Shown: positions 35,701-45,303 of the stretch, piece after piece
Position numbering within the stretch: the stretch's first letter is position 1
How the letters are laid out: each line of letters opens with the position of its first letter
Origin: Linyphia triangularis
Taxonomy: Eukaryota > Arthropoda > Arachnida > Araneae > Linyphiidae
Assembly (NCBI GenBank): GCA_963978545.1
Contig: OZ021723.1
Location: forward strand, 11,806,593 to 11,870,592
DNA length: 64,000 nt
Direction of reading: 5' to 3'
Made by a program: the position numbers and the translations under genes
The notes under the pieces: generated by a model
Databases searched by the model: none
What the model saw: the letters and a program-made list of their open reading frames with translations, nothing else
Told to the model about the DNA's origin: nothing

Positions 35701-36375
35701 TTGGATTTACTAAAGAGTGTGACGCTATTGACCATGCGAAATATAGATTTTGCGGGCAGGTTTTACTGTTGCCTGCCAAAAAACATAATAATCAGGCGGA
35801 ATGTGGAGCCATGGGAAACTACAGTTAATTTTTATACTAGTTTTTCAGATATTTTTAACAAAAGGGTCACCACTACATCTCCATTGTTGAGAATATTTCA
35901 AACAATGGATGCATTATTTATTCCAAATTGTGAGAAAAGAAAGTTTAATAGTTACGGTAATGAATCGATTGAAGAAGTGGCTGAAATGTTCGAGTTGGAC
36001 AAAAGCAGTTCCCTGCAACAATGGAGAGAACTGAAACCATTAATTAAATCAAACTTTGCAGGCTCAACGAATTTCCTTCGCTTATTTAAAATGCTATGCA
36101 GTGATTCGCTCACTCATTTGAATGAAATGAAAAAATTGGTCAACATCCTACTATGCATACCTGCAAGTAATGCTGAGGTAGAAAGAATATGGAGCGGGAT
36201 GAAAAACACACTTGGAGAGCGAAGTTAATCTATGACCAAAGAAACTTTGCAATCTAGACTGAGAATCCAAAAGAATGGACAAGACATAGCGAGTCAAAAT
36301 TTAACGAATGCCATCAATATGTGGTGGAAGCATTCCCTAGATTCTGGTTCTACTAGGAGACAGGATTTTATTTAA
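35701..36375 (+). pseudogene. hAT-family transposase C-terminus, broken
   Basis: The frame 35701-36228 encodes the C-terminal part of an hAT transposase, ending with the dimerisation signature LCIPASNAEVERIWSGMKNT, which includes the conserved Glu. A TAA at 36226-36228 interrupts it. The same frame then continues MTKETLQSRLRIQ...MWWKHS to a stop near 36375, as expected for the family tail. The N-terminal two-thirds are absent. It probably belongs to the 33112-36724 element. It is not coding for an active enzyme. Confidence 0.8.
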
Positions 36376-36724
36376 AAATTTATGACACATCAGCTCTATA
36401 TAATGTTGTTCACTAAATTTCTTTTTACCCTTTGATTTTGTCTCCTCACTTAATTATATTTATAATTATTCATTTAACATGCAGATTCAAAAATTTTCCT
36501 CTAGCCTGAGCTCATGTGAATTTTTTTAGTGCTTCAAAGTGACATGTTCAACATAATGTTTAAAAATTACAAAAGGCGGATCCAGTTTTCTTTGAAATAT
36601 ACATTGTTTACTCACAAATTTTTTGTTTTTAAAGTTTGGCTACCATGTTTTGAAATTTGGCTACCATTCTGTGGGGTTTTAGTAGCCATTGGCTACCAAT
36701 TAAAAAATTGAGTTTTGAGGTATA

Positions 36725-39700
36725 GCTTCTCCTAAGACTTATGCTTCTGCTCTTACTTCTAATTGTTTGACTTGCCCTACTTTTTCCAAATCGTATGCTT
36801 CTGCACTTACTTCCAAGTCTTTTGCTTCCACTCTTCCTAAGCCTTTTGCTTCTGCTCCTCTTCCTAAGCCTTTTGCTTCTGTTGCTCTTCCTAAGCCTTT
36901 TGCTTCTGTTGCTCTTCCTAAGCCTTTTGCTTCTGTTCCTCTTCCTAAGCCTTTTGCTTCTGTTCCTCTTTCAAAGCCTTTTGCTTATGTTCTTCCTTCT
37001 AAGCCTTTTGCTTCTGTTCCTCCTTCTAGGCCTTTTGCTTCTGTTCCTCTTTCTAAGCCTTTTCCTCATGCTCCTTCTACTAAGCTTTTTCCTCAAGCTC
37101 CTACTAAGCCTTTTCCTCACATTCCTTCTACTAAGCCTTTTCTTCATGCTCCTACTAAGCTTTCCTATTCTAAATCTTCGGTTTGCTCTTACAAACTACC
37201 TTCTTTTTCCTCTAAATCTTTTTCTTTCACTCCCTCTTCAGAGTCTGCCTTTCCTACTCCCTCTTCCAATATGGTTTACACTGTAAAGGTGTGCAATCGA
37301 TTTTCAGTGTTGGAAAATACTCCCTCTCTCTATCATAAATCCCTCTCTTCTCCTTCAACTAAACCCCTTTCTGTTTTAAATCATTCCCAATCAAATTTTA
37401 CAAGCGTGTTTTGTGAAAAAATAGATTATAGTCTCTCAACTGTGGAACTATGTGCTTTCAAGCCAACTGTAGAGGGAAAATGTAATTCCAATCAGCACCA
37501 TGTAACTGGAGGTGGAGATGTTAAATGTACTTATCCTAGACAGTGCTCACAATGCAAAGTATATTTTCCCACTCGAAACACTTTTCATAAACATGTTAAA
37601 AGAGCTCAGTGTAAGTCAAACCAAGTAGAGGTATGTACAGTTTCGTATCCTAGAGAGTGCCCCAATTGCTTGAAATCGTATCGTTCTAAAGCATCGTTCT
37701 TCAATCATAAAAAAAAGTGTAACAATCAACAAATGCCTGCAAGCTCCCTGGTTTCTTCAATTAATGTGAAAAATAGTTTAGCACTTTATGACACTGACTC
37801 AATGGAATCCCCTCCTGACAATATCTCATCAACTTTTTACCCAGGTTTAAATTCTGAAGCGGATATGCAATGTCCATCTGGTGCAGAAATAGATTGTGAA
37901 ATTTTCCAAAATAGTTTTAAGTCAACTTATCCCAAGAAATGTGAAACCTGCAGTATTGTTTTTCAATATCGACAGGGATTTTATAGTCATAAAAGTAGGT
38001 GTTCTATTACTAAGTATAAGTTTAACAAATGCCTATATCCCGAGTGTGAAGAATCATTTAGGCAGCTTGGTCGCTTAAATAAACACTTATTGGAGAAACA
38101 CAATTTAGGGAGCATGAAAGTTTTAACCTTTAATTCACTTGATACCTTTTTAGTCTGGTTGGATTCTGAAGGTACTTCAACCTACAGCTCATTTAAAAAG
38201 TTAACTGGAGTTAAAGTTAGTGGATCAAAGAAACTTCACTATTATTCCTGTCAGTTCTATGTGTCCCCTTCTTTGCAAGCTAAGCCTATCAAAGGTCATT
38301 TTCGTAAAAATCAAAAAGGTACTATTCCAATAGATATCAATTGTCCAGTTAGAATGTATGTATGTGAAGAGGTAGATACAGTAACTGTATATTATTTTTC
38401 AGAACATAATCACCACATTGGTTTTGAAAATTGTATATACCAACCCCTAAAACTACATTTCAGGGATTCTATAAAACTACTGTCACAGTTAAAAGTTCCC
38501 ATTCCAGAAATTCAGCGCTTATTAAGAGAAGATGTAGCTCATCGTGGTAATCGTTTCATACATCCCACAAAGGAAACTCTTGCTAACCGCAAATCAATTC
38601 AAGCGTATGCAAGACGAATGCACACTTCTCTGTACCCAGAAAATTATGCCGTTTCTGTTTGTACGATTGTGCAAAATCTAAGTTACGAAACATATAACTC
38701 TGTTTTAATATTTAAACCTTTCAACTCGGAAACATTATTTGGTCCCGACAATCTTGATACGTTACCAAATTCAAAGGGTATTTTTGCATTGGGTATTCAA
38801 ACAGAAGAACAGAAAGAAATGCTGGTTAAAAATTCTCATAAAACACTTTGCATTGATGCCACTTTCAATACTAACCAGTATGATTTTTATCTTATTACTA
38901 TTGTTATTCCTGATGAATTTGATCAAGGTTACCCAGTTGCTCATTTCATTACAAATCGTTTAGATTATTGTTTGATGGTTTGCATGTTTACCAGCTTAAA
39001 ACTTAAAGTACCTGAATTAGAAGTGCATACTCTAATGACTGATGATGATACATTCACATATGAAGCATTTGAGACAGTCTTTGGTCCTGACGTTAGGCAT
39101 TTTTTATGTCAGTGGCATGTTCTACGAGCTTGGTTACAACAAATTAATTTAAAAGGGCTGTCTCAAGAACTTAAAGAAGAGATGAAAATGAAGTTAAAAG
39201 AATTATTGTATGAAAAGAGTATTAACACATTTCATATCCTTCTTAAACAGTTTCACAATTTTACTTCTAAATTCCAGGCATTTCACAATTATTTTTTTAA
39301 TACATATCATCACAGGCATGAATTATGGGCAGGATGTTTCCGCACCTCACCTTTTACCTCAATTACAACAAACAACTATTGTGAGTCATTTCACAATCAA
39401 CTAAAATCTGTCTATTTAGAACGCAAGTACAATAGACGATTAGATGTCTTGTTACTAAAGCTGCTGCAGATGGAAGAAGACCGTTATCTAAGCCATGCTC
39501 AAAAGAAGTTAAATGATTTCCCTATTGCTTCCAAACAAAATAAGATTTCAAAAACAACACTTAATTGTGGGCGAAAGATACCAGATGAACATGTTGCACA
39601 TCAAAATGATTCCTGGTTAGTTAGTTCTCAGTCAACCAAAAACAAACACTACATAATTAAACAAATTTGTACAGAGTGCCCAATAATTGATCACTGTTAT

Positions 39701-40453
39701 TTTAAATGTAATGCAGTGACTTGCAAATCTTTATGCAGCCATTTGTATACTTGTACCTGTCCAGCTGATAGCAATTTATGCAAACATATCCACAAAGTTC
39801 ACTCCATGTACATCCGCAAACATCCAGAAAGCACCACAAATACTTTATTGCCTATGGAACCATCAGAAATAGTTAAACAAAATAATATACCATTGTATTC
39901 TAATAAACATGTTGGTGTATCATCTGCTAGGACAGTTACTAATGAACAAATATCAGGTGAGTTAGACAAACTGTTTGGTGAATTAGCAGGGTATATGAGG
40001 ATTCCACTTGTACGAGATGTTATGCTAAAACCTACAATCACATCATTAAGATCGTTAGTTTCTAGTTGCAGAGGTGTTGCAAATTTAAAAGGTATTGTAA
40101 GTGATATTCCACATTCTAAAGTTGCGCCTAATCAAAGGCTTGCTCGTCAAGTAGATTTCTTCAAAAATAATCCAAAGAAAATGTCAAGAAAAACAAGAAA
40201 ACAATTGCATTCTAAAAGGCACAATTCAAAAAGATGTTTAGATTTAGAAAACATTGATCAGGCTGCTAAGTGTATTGTGCCTCCTATTAAGCGATTTAAA
40301 TGTTCAGCTATTGATGAAATTCAATCACCCACCAAACATACAGAAGAAGAAATTGCTAGATCTTTTTCTATAGAGTTAAAAGAATGTTATTGTCCAAAGA
40401 TTGTAGGTATTTATAACCTGAGTTATGTTTCTCTTAAATCTCTTGATCATTGA
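36725..40453 (+). CDS. Finger-MULE transposase-SWIM protein (1,228 codons from first Met)
   Basis: From the first ATG (36767), residues ~10-135 are 8-residue KPFASV(P/A)L repeats. C2H2-type fingers follow at about 259-281, 298-318, 392-412 and 422-446. Residues ~475-551 hold a C...C...HNHH module like the WRKY/GCM-type DNA-binding zinc fold found before MULE domains. The MULE DDE core has Asp697 (CIDATF), Asp759 (MTDDD), a CQWH motif near 781 and Glu873 (NYCESFHN). A SWIM finger C996-x-C998-x6-C1005-x-H1007 and a basic tail follow. The frame is intact and the likely role is DNA cleavage and strand transfer. The frame is open from 36719, upstream of the ATG, in the phase that would join the hydrolase frame at 33112 after removal of the insertion. 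The start is therefore uncertain and the native protein may begin at 31816. Confidence 0.85.
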   Translation, partial: ASPKTYASALTSNCLTCPTFSKSYASALTSKSFASTLPKPFASAPLPKPFASVALPKPFASVALPKPFASVPLPKPFASVPLSKPFAYVLPSKPFASVPPSRPFASVPLSKPFPHAPSTKLFPQAPTKPFPHIPSTKPFLHAPTKLSYSKSSVCSYKLPSFSSKSFSFTPSSESAFPTPSSNMVYTVKVCNRFSVLENTPSLYHKSLSSPSTKPLSVLNHSQSNFTSVFCEKIDYSLSTVELCAFKPTVEGKCNSNQHHVTGGGDVKCTYPRQCSQCKVYFPTRNTFHKHVKRAQCKSNQVEVCTVSYPRECPNCLKSYRSKASFFNHKKKCNNQQMPASSLVSSINVKNSLALYDTDSMESPPDNISSTFYPGLNSEADMQCPSGAEIDCEIFQNSFKSTYPKKCETCSIVFQYRQGFYSHKSRCSITKYKFNKCLYPECEESFRQLGRLNKHLLEKHNLGSMKVLTFNSLDTFLVWLDSEGTSTYSSFKKLTGVKVSGSKKLHYYSCQFYVSPSLQAKPIKGHFRKNQKGTIPIDINCPVRMYVCEEVDTVTVYYFSEHNHHIGFENCIYQPLKLHFRDSIKLLSQLKVPIPEIQRLLREDVAHRGNRFIHPTKETLANRKSIQAYARRMHTSLYPENYAVSVCTIVQNLSYETYNSVLIFKPFNSETLFGPDNLDTLPNSKGIFALGIQTEEQKEMLVKNSHKTLCIDATFNTNQYDFYLITIVIPDEFDQGYPVAHFITNRLDYCLMVCMFTSLKLKVPELEVHTLMTDDDTFTYEAFETVFGPDVRHFLCQWHVLRAWLQQINLKGLSQELKEEMKMKLKELLYEKSINTFHILLKQFHNFTSKFQAFHNYFFNTYHHRHELWAGCFRTSPFTSITTNNYCESFHNQLKSVYLERKYNRRLDVLLLKLLQMEEDRYLSHAQKKLNDFPIASKQNKISKTTLNCGRKIPDEHVAHQNDSWLVSSQSTKNKHYIIKQICTECPIIDHCYFKCNAVTCKSLCSHLYTCTCPADSNLCKHIHKVHSMYIRKHPESTTNTLLPMEPSEIVKQNNIPLYSNKHVGVSSARTVTNEQISGELDKLFGELAGYMRIPLVRDVMLKPTITSLRSLVSSCRGVANLKGIVSDIPHSKVAPNQRLARQVDFFKNNPKKMSRKTRKQLHSKRHNSKRCLDLENIDQAAKCIVPPIKRFKCSAIDEIQSPTKHTEEEIARSFSIELKECYCPKIVGIYNLSYVSLKSLDH
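36830..37160 (+). repeat. Coding 24-bp minisatellite, part 2
   Basis: Units cttcctaagccttttgcttc plus 4 nt encode LPKPFASV-type octapeptides, continuing the array at 32790-33111. Confidence 0.88.
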
Positions 40454-41070
40454 ATTTATTAAAATTAAAAGATCCTCAGTTTGTTTTAGGATGGTTGTAT
40501 GATGAAATTATTGATTCATTTATATATATGTTATCTAACAACAAAGTTACCTTTTCATCCATGAGCTCAAGTATTTCTTTAATACTTTGCTCAGGTGAAA
40601 GTTCATTTGATTTTGATCTTCCTACAACAGTTATATTTTTTCCCGTTTGCATCAATGATCACTGGATTTTATTAGTTGTGAATAAAATAAATAAAGTAAT
40701 TGAAGTGTATGATCCAAAGCCAGGTACTAATTACCAAAACTATTTGTATAATTTTAAGACTTCTTTGGAAAGAGGCGGCATAAGTAATTTGCATGAATGG
40801 AAAATTACTTTCCCTCCTCATACACTGCAACAGGATTCCATCAGTTGTGGTGTATTTGTTTGTTATTATGTGCATCAAATTATACATGAGCATAATGTTT
40901 CAACAAACTTTAGTCACAGTCAATTTAGGCCATATATGTATCATGCTTTGTTGAGTGCAGCTCCTTTAAAGTTTAGTAATGATGAAAATTACATTTGTTC
41001 TGATGACAATCAACATGAAATTTCTCAACCCAATGGGAATTTAGAAAAAAGCTCAAGTTTTTCAATTTAA
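40447..41070 (+). CDS. Ulp1-like (C48) cysteine protease domain 1
   Basis: The open frame begins at 40447, overlapping the end of the transposase frame in a different phase; no ATG precedes the domain. It shows the Ulp1/SENP order of catalytic residues: His in NDHWILLVV (codon 40660), Asp in VYDPKPG (40711), Gln in LQQDS (40828-40833) and Cys in ISCGVFVCYY (40846). Such proteases remove SUMO-like modifiers or process polyproteins. Homology to domain 2 extends back across the frame junction into the transposase tail (IVGIYNLSY...SLD against TINGIKITQYM...CLD), so it was probably fused to the transposase before a one-base change. Alternatives are frameshifting or an assembly error. Confidence 0.8.
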   Translation, partial: SLNLLKLKDPQFVLGWLYDEIIDSFIYMLSNNKVTFSSMSSSISLILCSGESSFDFDLPTTVIFFPVCINDHWILLVVNKINKVIEVYDPKPGTNYQNYLYNFKTSLERGGISNLHEWKITFPPHTLQQDSISCGVFVCYYVHQIIHEHNVSTNFSHSQFRPYMYHALLSAAPLKFSNDENYICSDDNQHEISQPNGNLEKSSSFSI

Positions 41071-41716
41071 CAAAATTGATGAAGATAATGTTTCGGATCA
41101 TGTAGTCACCATAAATGGCATAAAAATTACTCAGTATATGCTTAAGTGTTTAGATCCTTCTCCTACTTCTAATGAAGAGAGAATTTTAAAGTTAGCTTCC
41201 CCTTGCTTTAAAAAGGGTTGGTTGTATAATTCAGTAATTGATGCATTTATTTATAATATAATTAAGCACAATTCAAGCATTATTTCTATGAATTCTGTAC
41301 TTTCGGTAGAAATGCTAAACAAATTTGCCTATAAAAATCTTAGTCGTTTGGGAAATGATCTTAAAAAAAAAGAGCTTTTATTAATTCCTATTAATATAAA
41401 TTCTCATTGGGTGTTGCTACTTGCTTACATTAAAAAGTGTGAATTTCAATTTTTTGATCCATTGCGTCTAGAGATTACTAGAGATTTCACGAGTATTATA
41501 AGTAAGTGTGTTTTGTTTCTAAATGATTTGTTAGGTATTTCATCTAAGTGGTCAATTAATTGTCCTCAGCATGTTCAACAAACAGATAATTTTAATTGTG
41601 GTCTGTTTATTTGTTATTATGCTGAACAAATAATTAAAAACGCCTCATTAACCAAAGAATTTAACTCTTATCGTTTTAGGGAATATGTTCATAAAAGCAT
41701 AATGGGTTTGTCATGA
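41045..41716 (+). CDS. Ulp1-like (C48) cysteine protease domain 2
   Basis: The frame is open from 41045 (first ATG 41138) to TGA at 41714-41716 and is in the same phase as the transposase frame. Catalytic residues are His in NSHWVLLLAY (41405), Asp in FFDPLR (41456), Gln in QQTDN and Cys in FNCGLFICYY (41597). It is a tandem paralogue of domain 1, each about 190-200 residues, with the shared leader KGWLYNSVIDAFIY against LGWLYDEIIDSFIY. It overlaps domain 1's 3' end by 26 bp. AATAAA occurs near 41760. Confidence 0.82.
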   Translation, partial: KKAQVFQFNKIDEDNVSDHVVTINGIKITQYMLKCLDPSPTSNEERILKLASPCFKKGWLYNSVIDAFIYNIIKHNSSIISMNSVLSVEMLNKFAYKNLSRLGNDLKKKELLLIPININSHWVLLLAYIKKCEFQFFDPLRLEITRDFTSIISKCVLFLNDLLGISSKWSINCPQHVQQTDNFNCGLFICYYAEQIIKNASLTKEFNSYRFREYVHKSIMGLS

Positions 41717-43445
41717 TGAAAATGTTTCATGTATGTGTTAGTAATTTATACCTCTTTTAAATAAATACTGTTAAAGTTGTAAGTAAATTAAGTAGTAATG
41801 GTTATATTGCATAAGTCTTGCAGGGAAGAGGCTGGCACCCGAGTTAAAAACTAAACCCCTGTTCAAATACACTTATGCAATCTGAGAACCCGCAGGTGTC
41901 AGGCAGTAATGCCGTCAAAAGCCTATTAAAAATATTAATATACATAAAAGTTTTTTAGTGTGACTGTTAAATAGATATTTAATTTTTTTAACAGCAATAT
42001 TGTGCTTGTTCCACATTGTGCCATAGTTCTAGGATTGAAAATTAATTTAATTTAATTATTTTTTTAATTTCATTCCATGTTAAAAGCTCTCCTGTAATAT
42101 TTTTTTGTATCAGAATTGGTTCAGTGTTCTCATTTCTCTTAATAGAATCACCACTTGAATTAATTGATAACATCACATAAAAATTGGAAATAAAGTGAGG
42201 CTACTTTATTGTGTCAAATTACTTATGTTTGTTTTATTTATTCAACAGTGTAAAAGAAACTAGATGACCATGACTAACTAGATATCTGGATCACCATTTA
42301 GAAAAAACCTCAATTCTTAATAATGTTACTCAAGCATTCCAAGAGTTTAAATTTTGTGTATATTGGTTTTCTTTTTAAATAATAAAATTCTTAAATGAAA
42401 TATGCTTTGTAATTATATTCTTGGTGTATGTATTAGCACAAATATTATAAATTTCATTATTATTTTTTGTTATATGCAAATGATATAGCTCAATATTATC
42501 AATTGTTGCCTGTTATTTAGTAGGTAACAAATATATTCAGACCACCTATTACTAGTTTATTAAAACTGTCAAATTCAGCATAGTAAATAAACTATTAAAT
42601 AATTATAATATATTTTTGAAAATAATTAAGCTAAATTTTTCACTCTGAAATGCCATAAAAATAATTAAAATATATATATTAAATGATGAATGAAATATTA
42701 AATGATGCCTTACAAATAGAAAGTTAGGTGTAAATAAATTTAAAAAAAAATAAAAAATTTACTTTTATTATTTTGTTACAAACTTATTGCATTGATTAAG
42801 GTTAACAAAAATGCATAATCTCCTTAAATTGTTGGGAAAATTTCCAAAAGAAAGCAATGCATTTATTGATATATGCATGTCTTTTCCTGTTGGATTTTAA
42901 TTTGTGGGTACTAGTTTTTATGAACTTAATTTAGGTGCGTTTATACAAGAAATTCCTGCATTGGATAAAAAATCAGTTTTAACTCTACCTTTATAACATT
43001 CATTCCAATAAGAAAACTTTTATTTGGATGTACTTTCTAATCATCAATAGTTGAAAGACTTACTAATTTAATGGGATATAAGACACATTTTTAAAAGAAT
43101 TCTATTAAATTTGCTGGGTGTGTAATGAAATATTGCATATCGAAAAACAACTTGAATGATGATGGCAAACAATGAATTTTGTATTTGATTAAACACTATC
43201 ACGCTTACTTTTAGAATATTCAAATGATAAGGCATACATATTTTGAAAAGTTCTCACCATTTTTTGACAATTTATAAAATGATGGAAACTATTTATAAAA
43301 ATTTCGTGCATTTATAAAAAGTTAGCAATTATTGAATAGTAAGTGTTCTATGCAGGTAGAGTTAAAATTATGATTTCATTGAACTCAAAAACATCAATAT
43401 TTTTGGAAAAGAGATTTTTTTATAATATTTCGTTACCCAATGCAG
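41717..43445. other. AT-rich DNA downstream of the protease frames
   Basis: Contains AATAAA-like motifs (near 41760 and 42190) and no recognisable coding sequence. It may include the 3' UTR or an intron of the element. Confidence 0.5.
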
Positions 43446-43585
43446 GGTGGTGGGGGCAATTTGCTCAGGATCTACAGAAATCTAAAGGAAGGTCCTCTCT
43501 GCCTCTTAAGGAGCTAACCTGGGGTAAAATTCTACAATTAACAAAAGAGAAAGAACAGGCGATTGATCCCGCAGATTTTCAATGA
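43446..43585 (+). CDS. Possible small terminal exon, product unknown
   Basis: After a good acceptor (cccaatgcag) the sequence becomes GC-richer and codes for 45 residues including GRSSLPLKELTWGKILQL and ending IDPADFQ, then TGA. Coding character is better than in the surrounding AT-rich DNA, but I recognise no domain and no partner exon. It could be the last exon of a transcript of the MULE-type element or of an unseen host gene. Confidence 0.35.
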
Positions 43586-45227
43586 ATTCAGCTTTGACTA
43601 TTTTACATTTTTAAAAGCATATGAAAGCGATCGCATTTACTAGTATTTTAGTTTTAAATTTGCAGTTCATATAAGCATATATTTTCCTTTTATACACACC
43701 GACTAAACTAATGTACGTTATTTTGCTAGCATAATACTCGAGCTTCGTTTCAAAACTGTTCCTAGTTTTAGGGTTATGGAAAGTAGACATAAGAATATTC
43801 CATATTTGAAACGTTTTTATCCCTTTATTAACTCTTATAGATCGGGGTAGCTTAGTTTTCCAATGTACAGCTATTGAAATGAGTGCAAATATTTTCATCT
43901 CATTGCTGATTATTAGGTTTGAAGAACGGTTTCGGTTTCCCTTAATTGAGATTAGTTCAAATTGTAATTGTTTAGTGTTGCTTATGGCTTTAAGAATATG
44001 TGTACCAGTTTTCAGAGTCAATAGGTGTTTTCTGCATTTGGAACCCTTTAAAGTAAGTTAATCGAGATTCGAATGGCTGTGTAAGATTATCTATATTAGC
44101 CATGGTTATCATTTGTATTAAATTGTAAAGTTTTGGCTGTTTGAGGATTTGGGACCAGCACTGACACTGCGTACTGCTCTAAAAAAAGGAACTATGACAG
44201 TGATTGTAGCAGATAGATTACACGATAAAAGAACGGCAACTTGGTTTGAATTTCCAATATCTTATTATTAAAGAAGCAAATATGGACAGATCTACATAGA
44301 AGACCTCCTAAAAGGCACACCAGAAGTTATGTTTCATTAGAGCGATATGTCGTCGCGATGCTTCAGTACAGTACAGTCTAATTTATATTAAAGTAAAAAT
44401 AATATACATATTTATAGACCTCCTACTCCTTTTTAAAAGTATTTTAAAGAAAAATTCACGTTTTTAGTTAATAGGGTATTTGACACCATCAACAAATAAT
44501 TACCAAATGCTGCCTATGAATAGTATTTAACGAGGTAATAATAATGCGAGCATTTTTTACTCGAAATAATTGCTCAAATTTTTATAAATCGAATTCTAAA
44601 AAATGGTTTTCTGAGCGCTTCGTCATGTGACCAGAAACGATCGCTTAAGCTCCTCCCAGAATGTGACGTCAGTATTGTGGAGTGGAAGTTTGTGAACAAA
44701 ACAACTTCACACGTTTATTTTTAAGCTTGGTTCGTCTTTCTTCCTACTTTATGATTAATTATGACCATTAAAGGTGAATTTTAGGAAATATTTATTTAAA
44801 GAAGCTTTATTGGATAAATGCGCGATGCTGTTTATGCAATGTTGACGTCACACAATCAGATGGATTTTTGAGCAGCGTTTTAGGGGCGGGGCTTCTGCTT
44901 GCATTTTAAAATGCGTTTTTTGGCGCTTTGCGACATTATTTTGGAAAAAGAAAAAATACGTGTCTTTTATTTTGGGCATATGCTTTATTTAAAACATATT
45001 TTGAAAATTTGTCAAATTCCCTATTGTCGTTTCATAAATATATATCATAAAATTTATTTTAAAGCACACAGGGACAGTTTCTAAACGAAAAATAAAATAA
45101 CGCAGTGAATTCATTAACATGAAATTCCTGAAATTAAAATTGAATAAAAAAATAAATCTCTTAAGATATTGAGTTATTTTCTCAATGTGGGGTCCACCAC
45201 CACTCCACAATTCCTAATCACGTCCAG
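43586..45227. other. Non-coding right part of the MULE-type element
   Basis: Two GC-richer stretches with tgacgtca-like motifs occur at 44610-44670 and 44840-44930 in otherwise AT-rich DNA. No gene is supported. Confidence 0.4.
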
Positions 45228-45303
45228 AAAAAACTAGATGCGCGCGCCGGTGTCTCCTCCGAGGGTCACTTCATACGTCATATCCGTAAAAGATTCCTCG
45301 AGT
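45228..45303 (-). repeat. Candidate right terminal inverted repeat of the MULE-type element
   Basis: Inverted partner of 31318-31392. The innermost 14 bp (gcgcgcgcatctag) are identical. Confidence 0.5.

Larger units (their letters stand above)
33112..36724 (+). mobile_element. 3.6-kb hAT-type insertion splitting the MULE-type coding frame
   Basis: The TSD GCTTCTCC (33104-33111 and 36725-36732) flanks ends TAAAGGTCAAAATTCG and (minus strand) TATACCTCAAAACTCA. Inside are another hAT-like insert (33297-35491) and a decayed hAT transposase (35701-36375). Sub-terminal gtcgccaaatgcgac- and gtagccaatggctac-like motifs are typical of related hAT ends. Confidence 0.75.
31318..45303 (+). mobile_element. 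Putative ~14-kb MULE-type transposon with hydrolase and Ulp1 genes
   Basis: Imperfect terminal inverted repeats of ~75 bp are seen: the left (31318-31392) reads attctag...ttttacgcat...gcgcgcgcatctag and the right (45303-45228, minus strand) reads actcgag...ttttacggat...gcgcgcgcatctag. I estimate roughly 70% identity by eye. Between them, all on the plus strand, lie an SGNH-hydrolase frame, a finger plus MULE transposase plus SWIM frame, two Ulp1-like frames and a possible small terminal exon. Superfamily assignment rests on the DDE and SWIM pattern. No 9-bp TSD was found, so the ends are tentative. Two later insertions (31946-32196 and 33112-36724) account for about 3.9 kb. Confidence 0.5.

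Noticed and set aside
36795..37286. 163-codon Leu-rich frame resembling membrane helices
   Set aside because: It is an alternative phase of the KPFASV repeat, and the transposase frame is the supported one.
44610..44930. Second inverted repeat pair as the right end of the MULE-type element
   Set aside because: Only short tgacgtca motifs match; the 45228-45303 pairing with the left end is much better.
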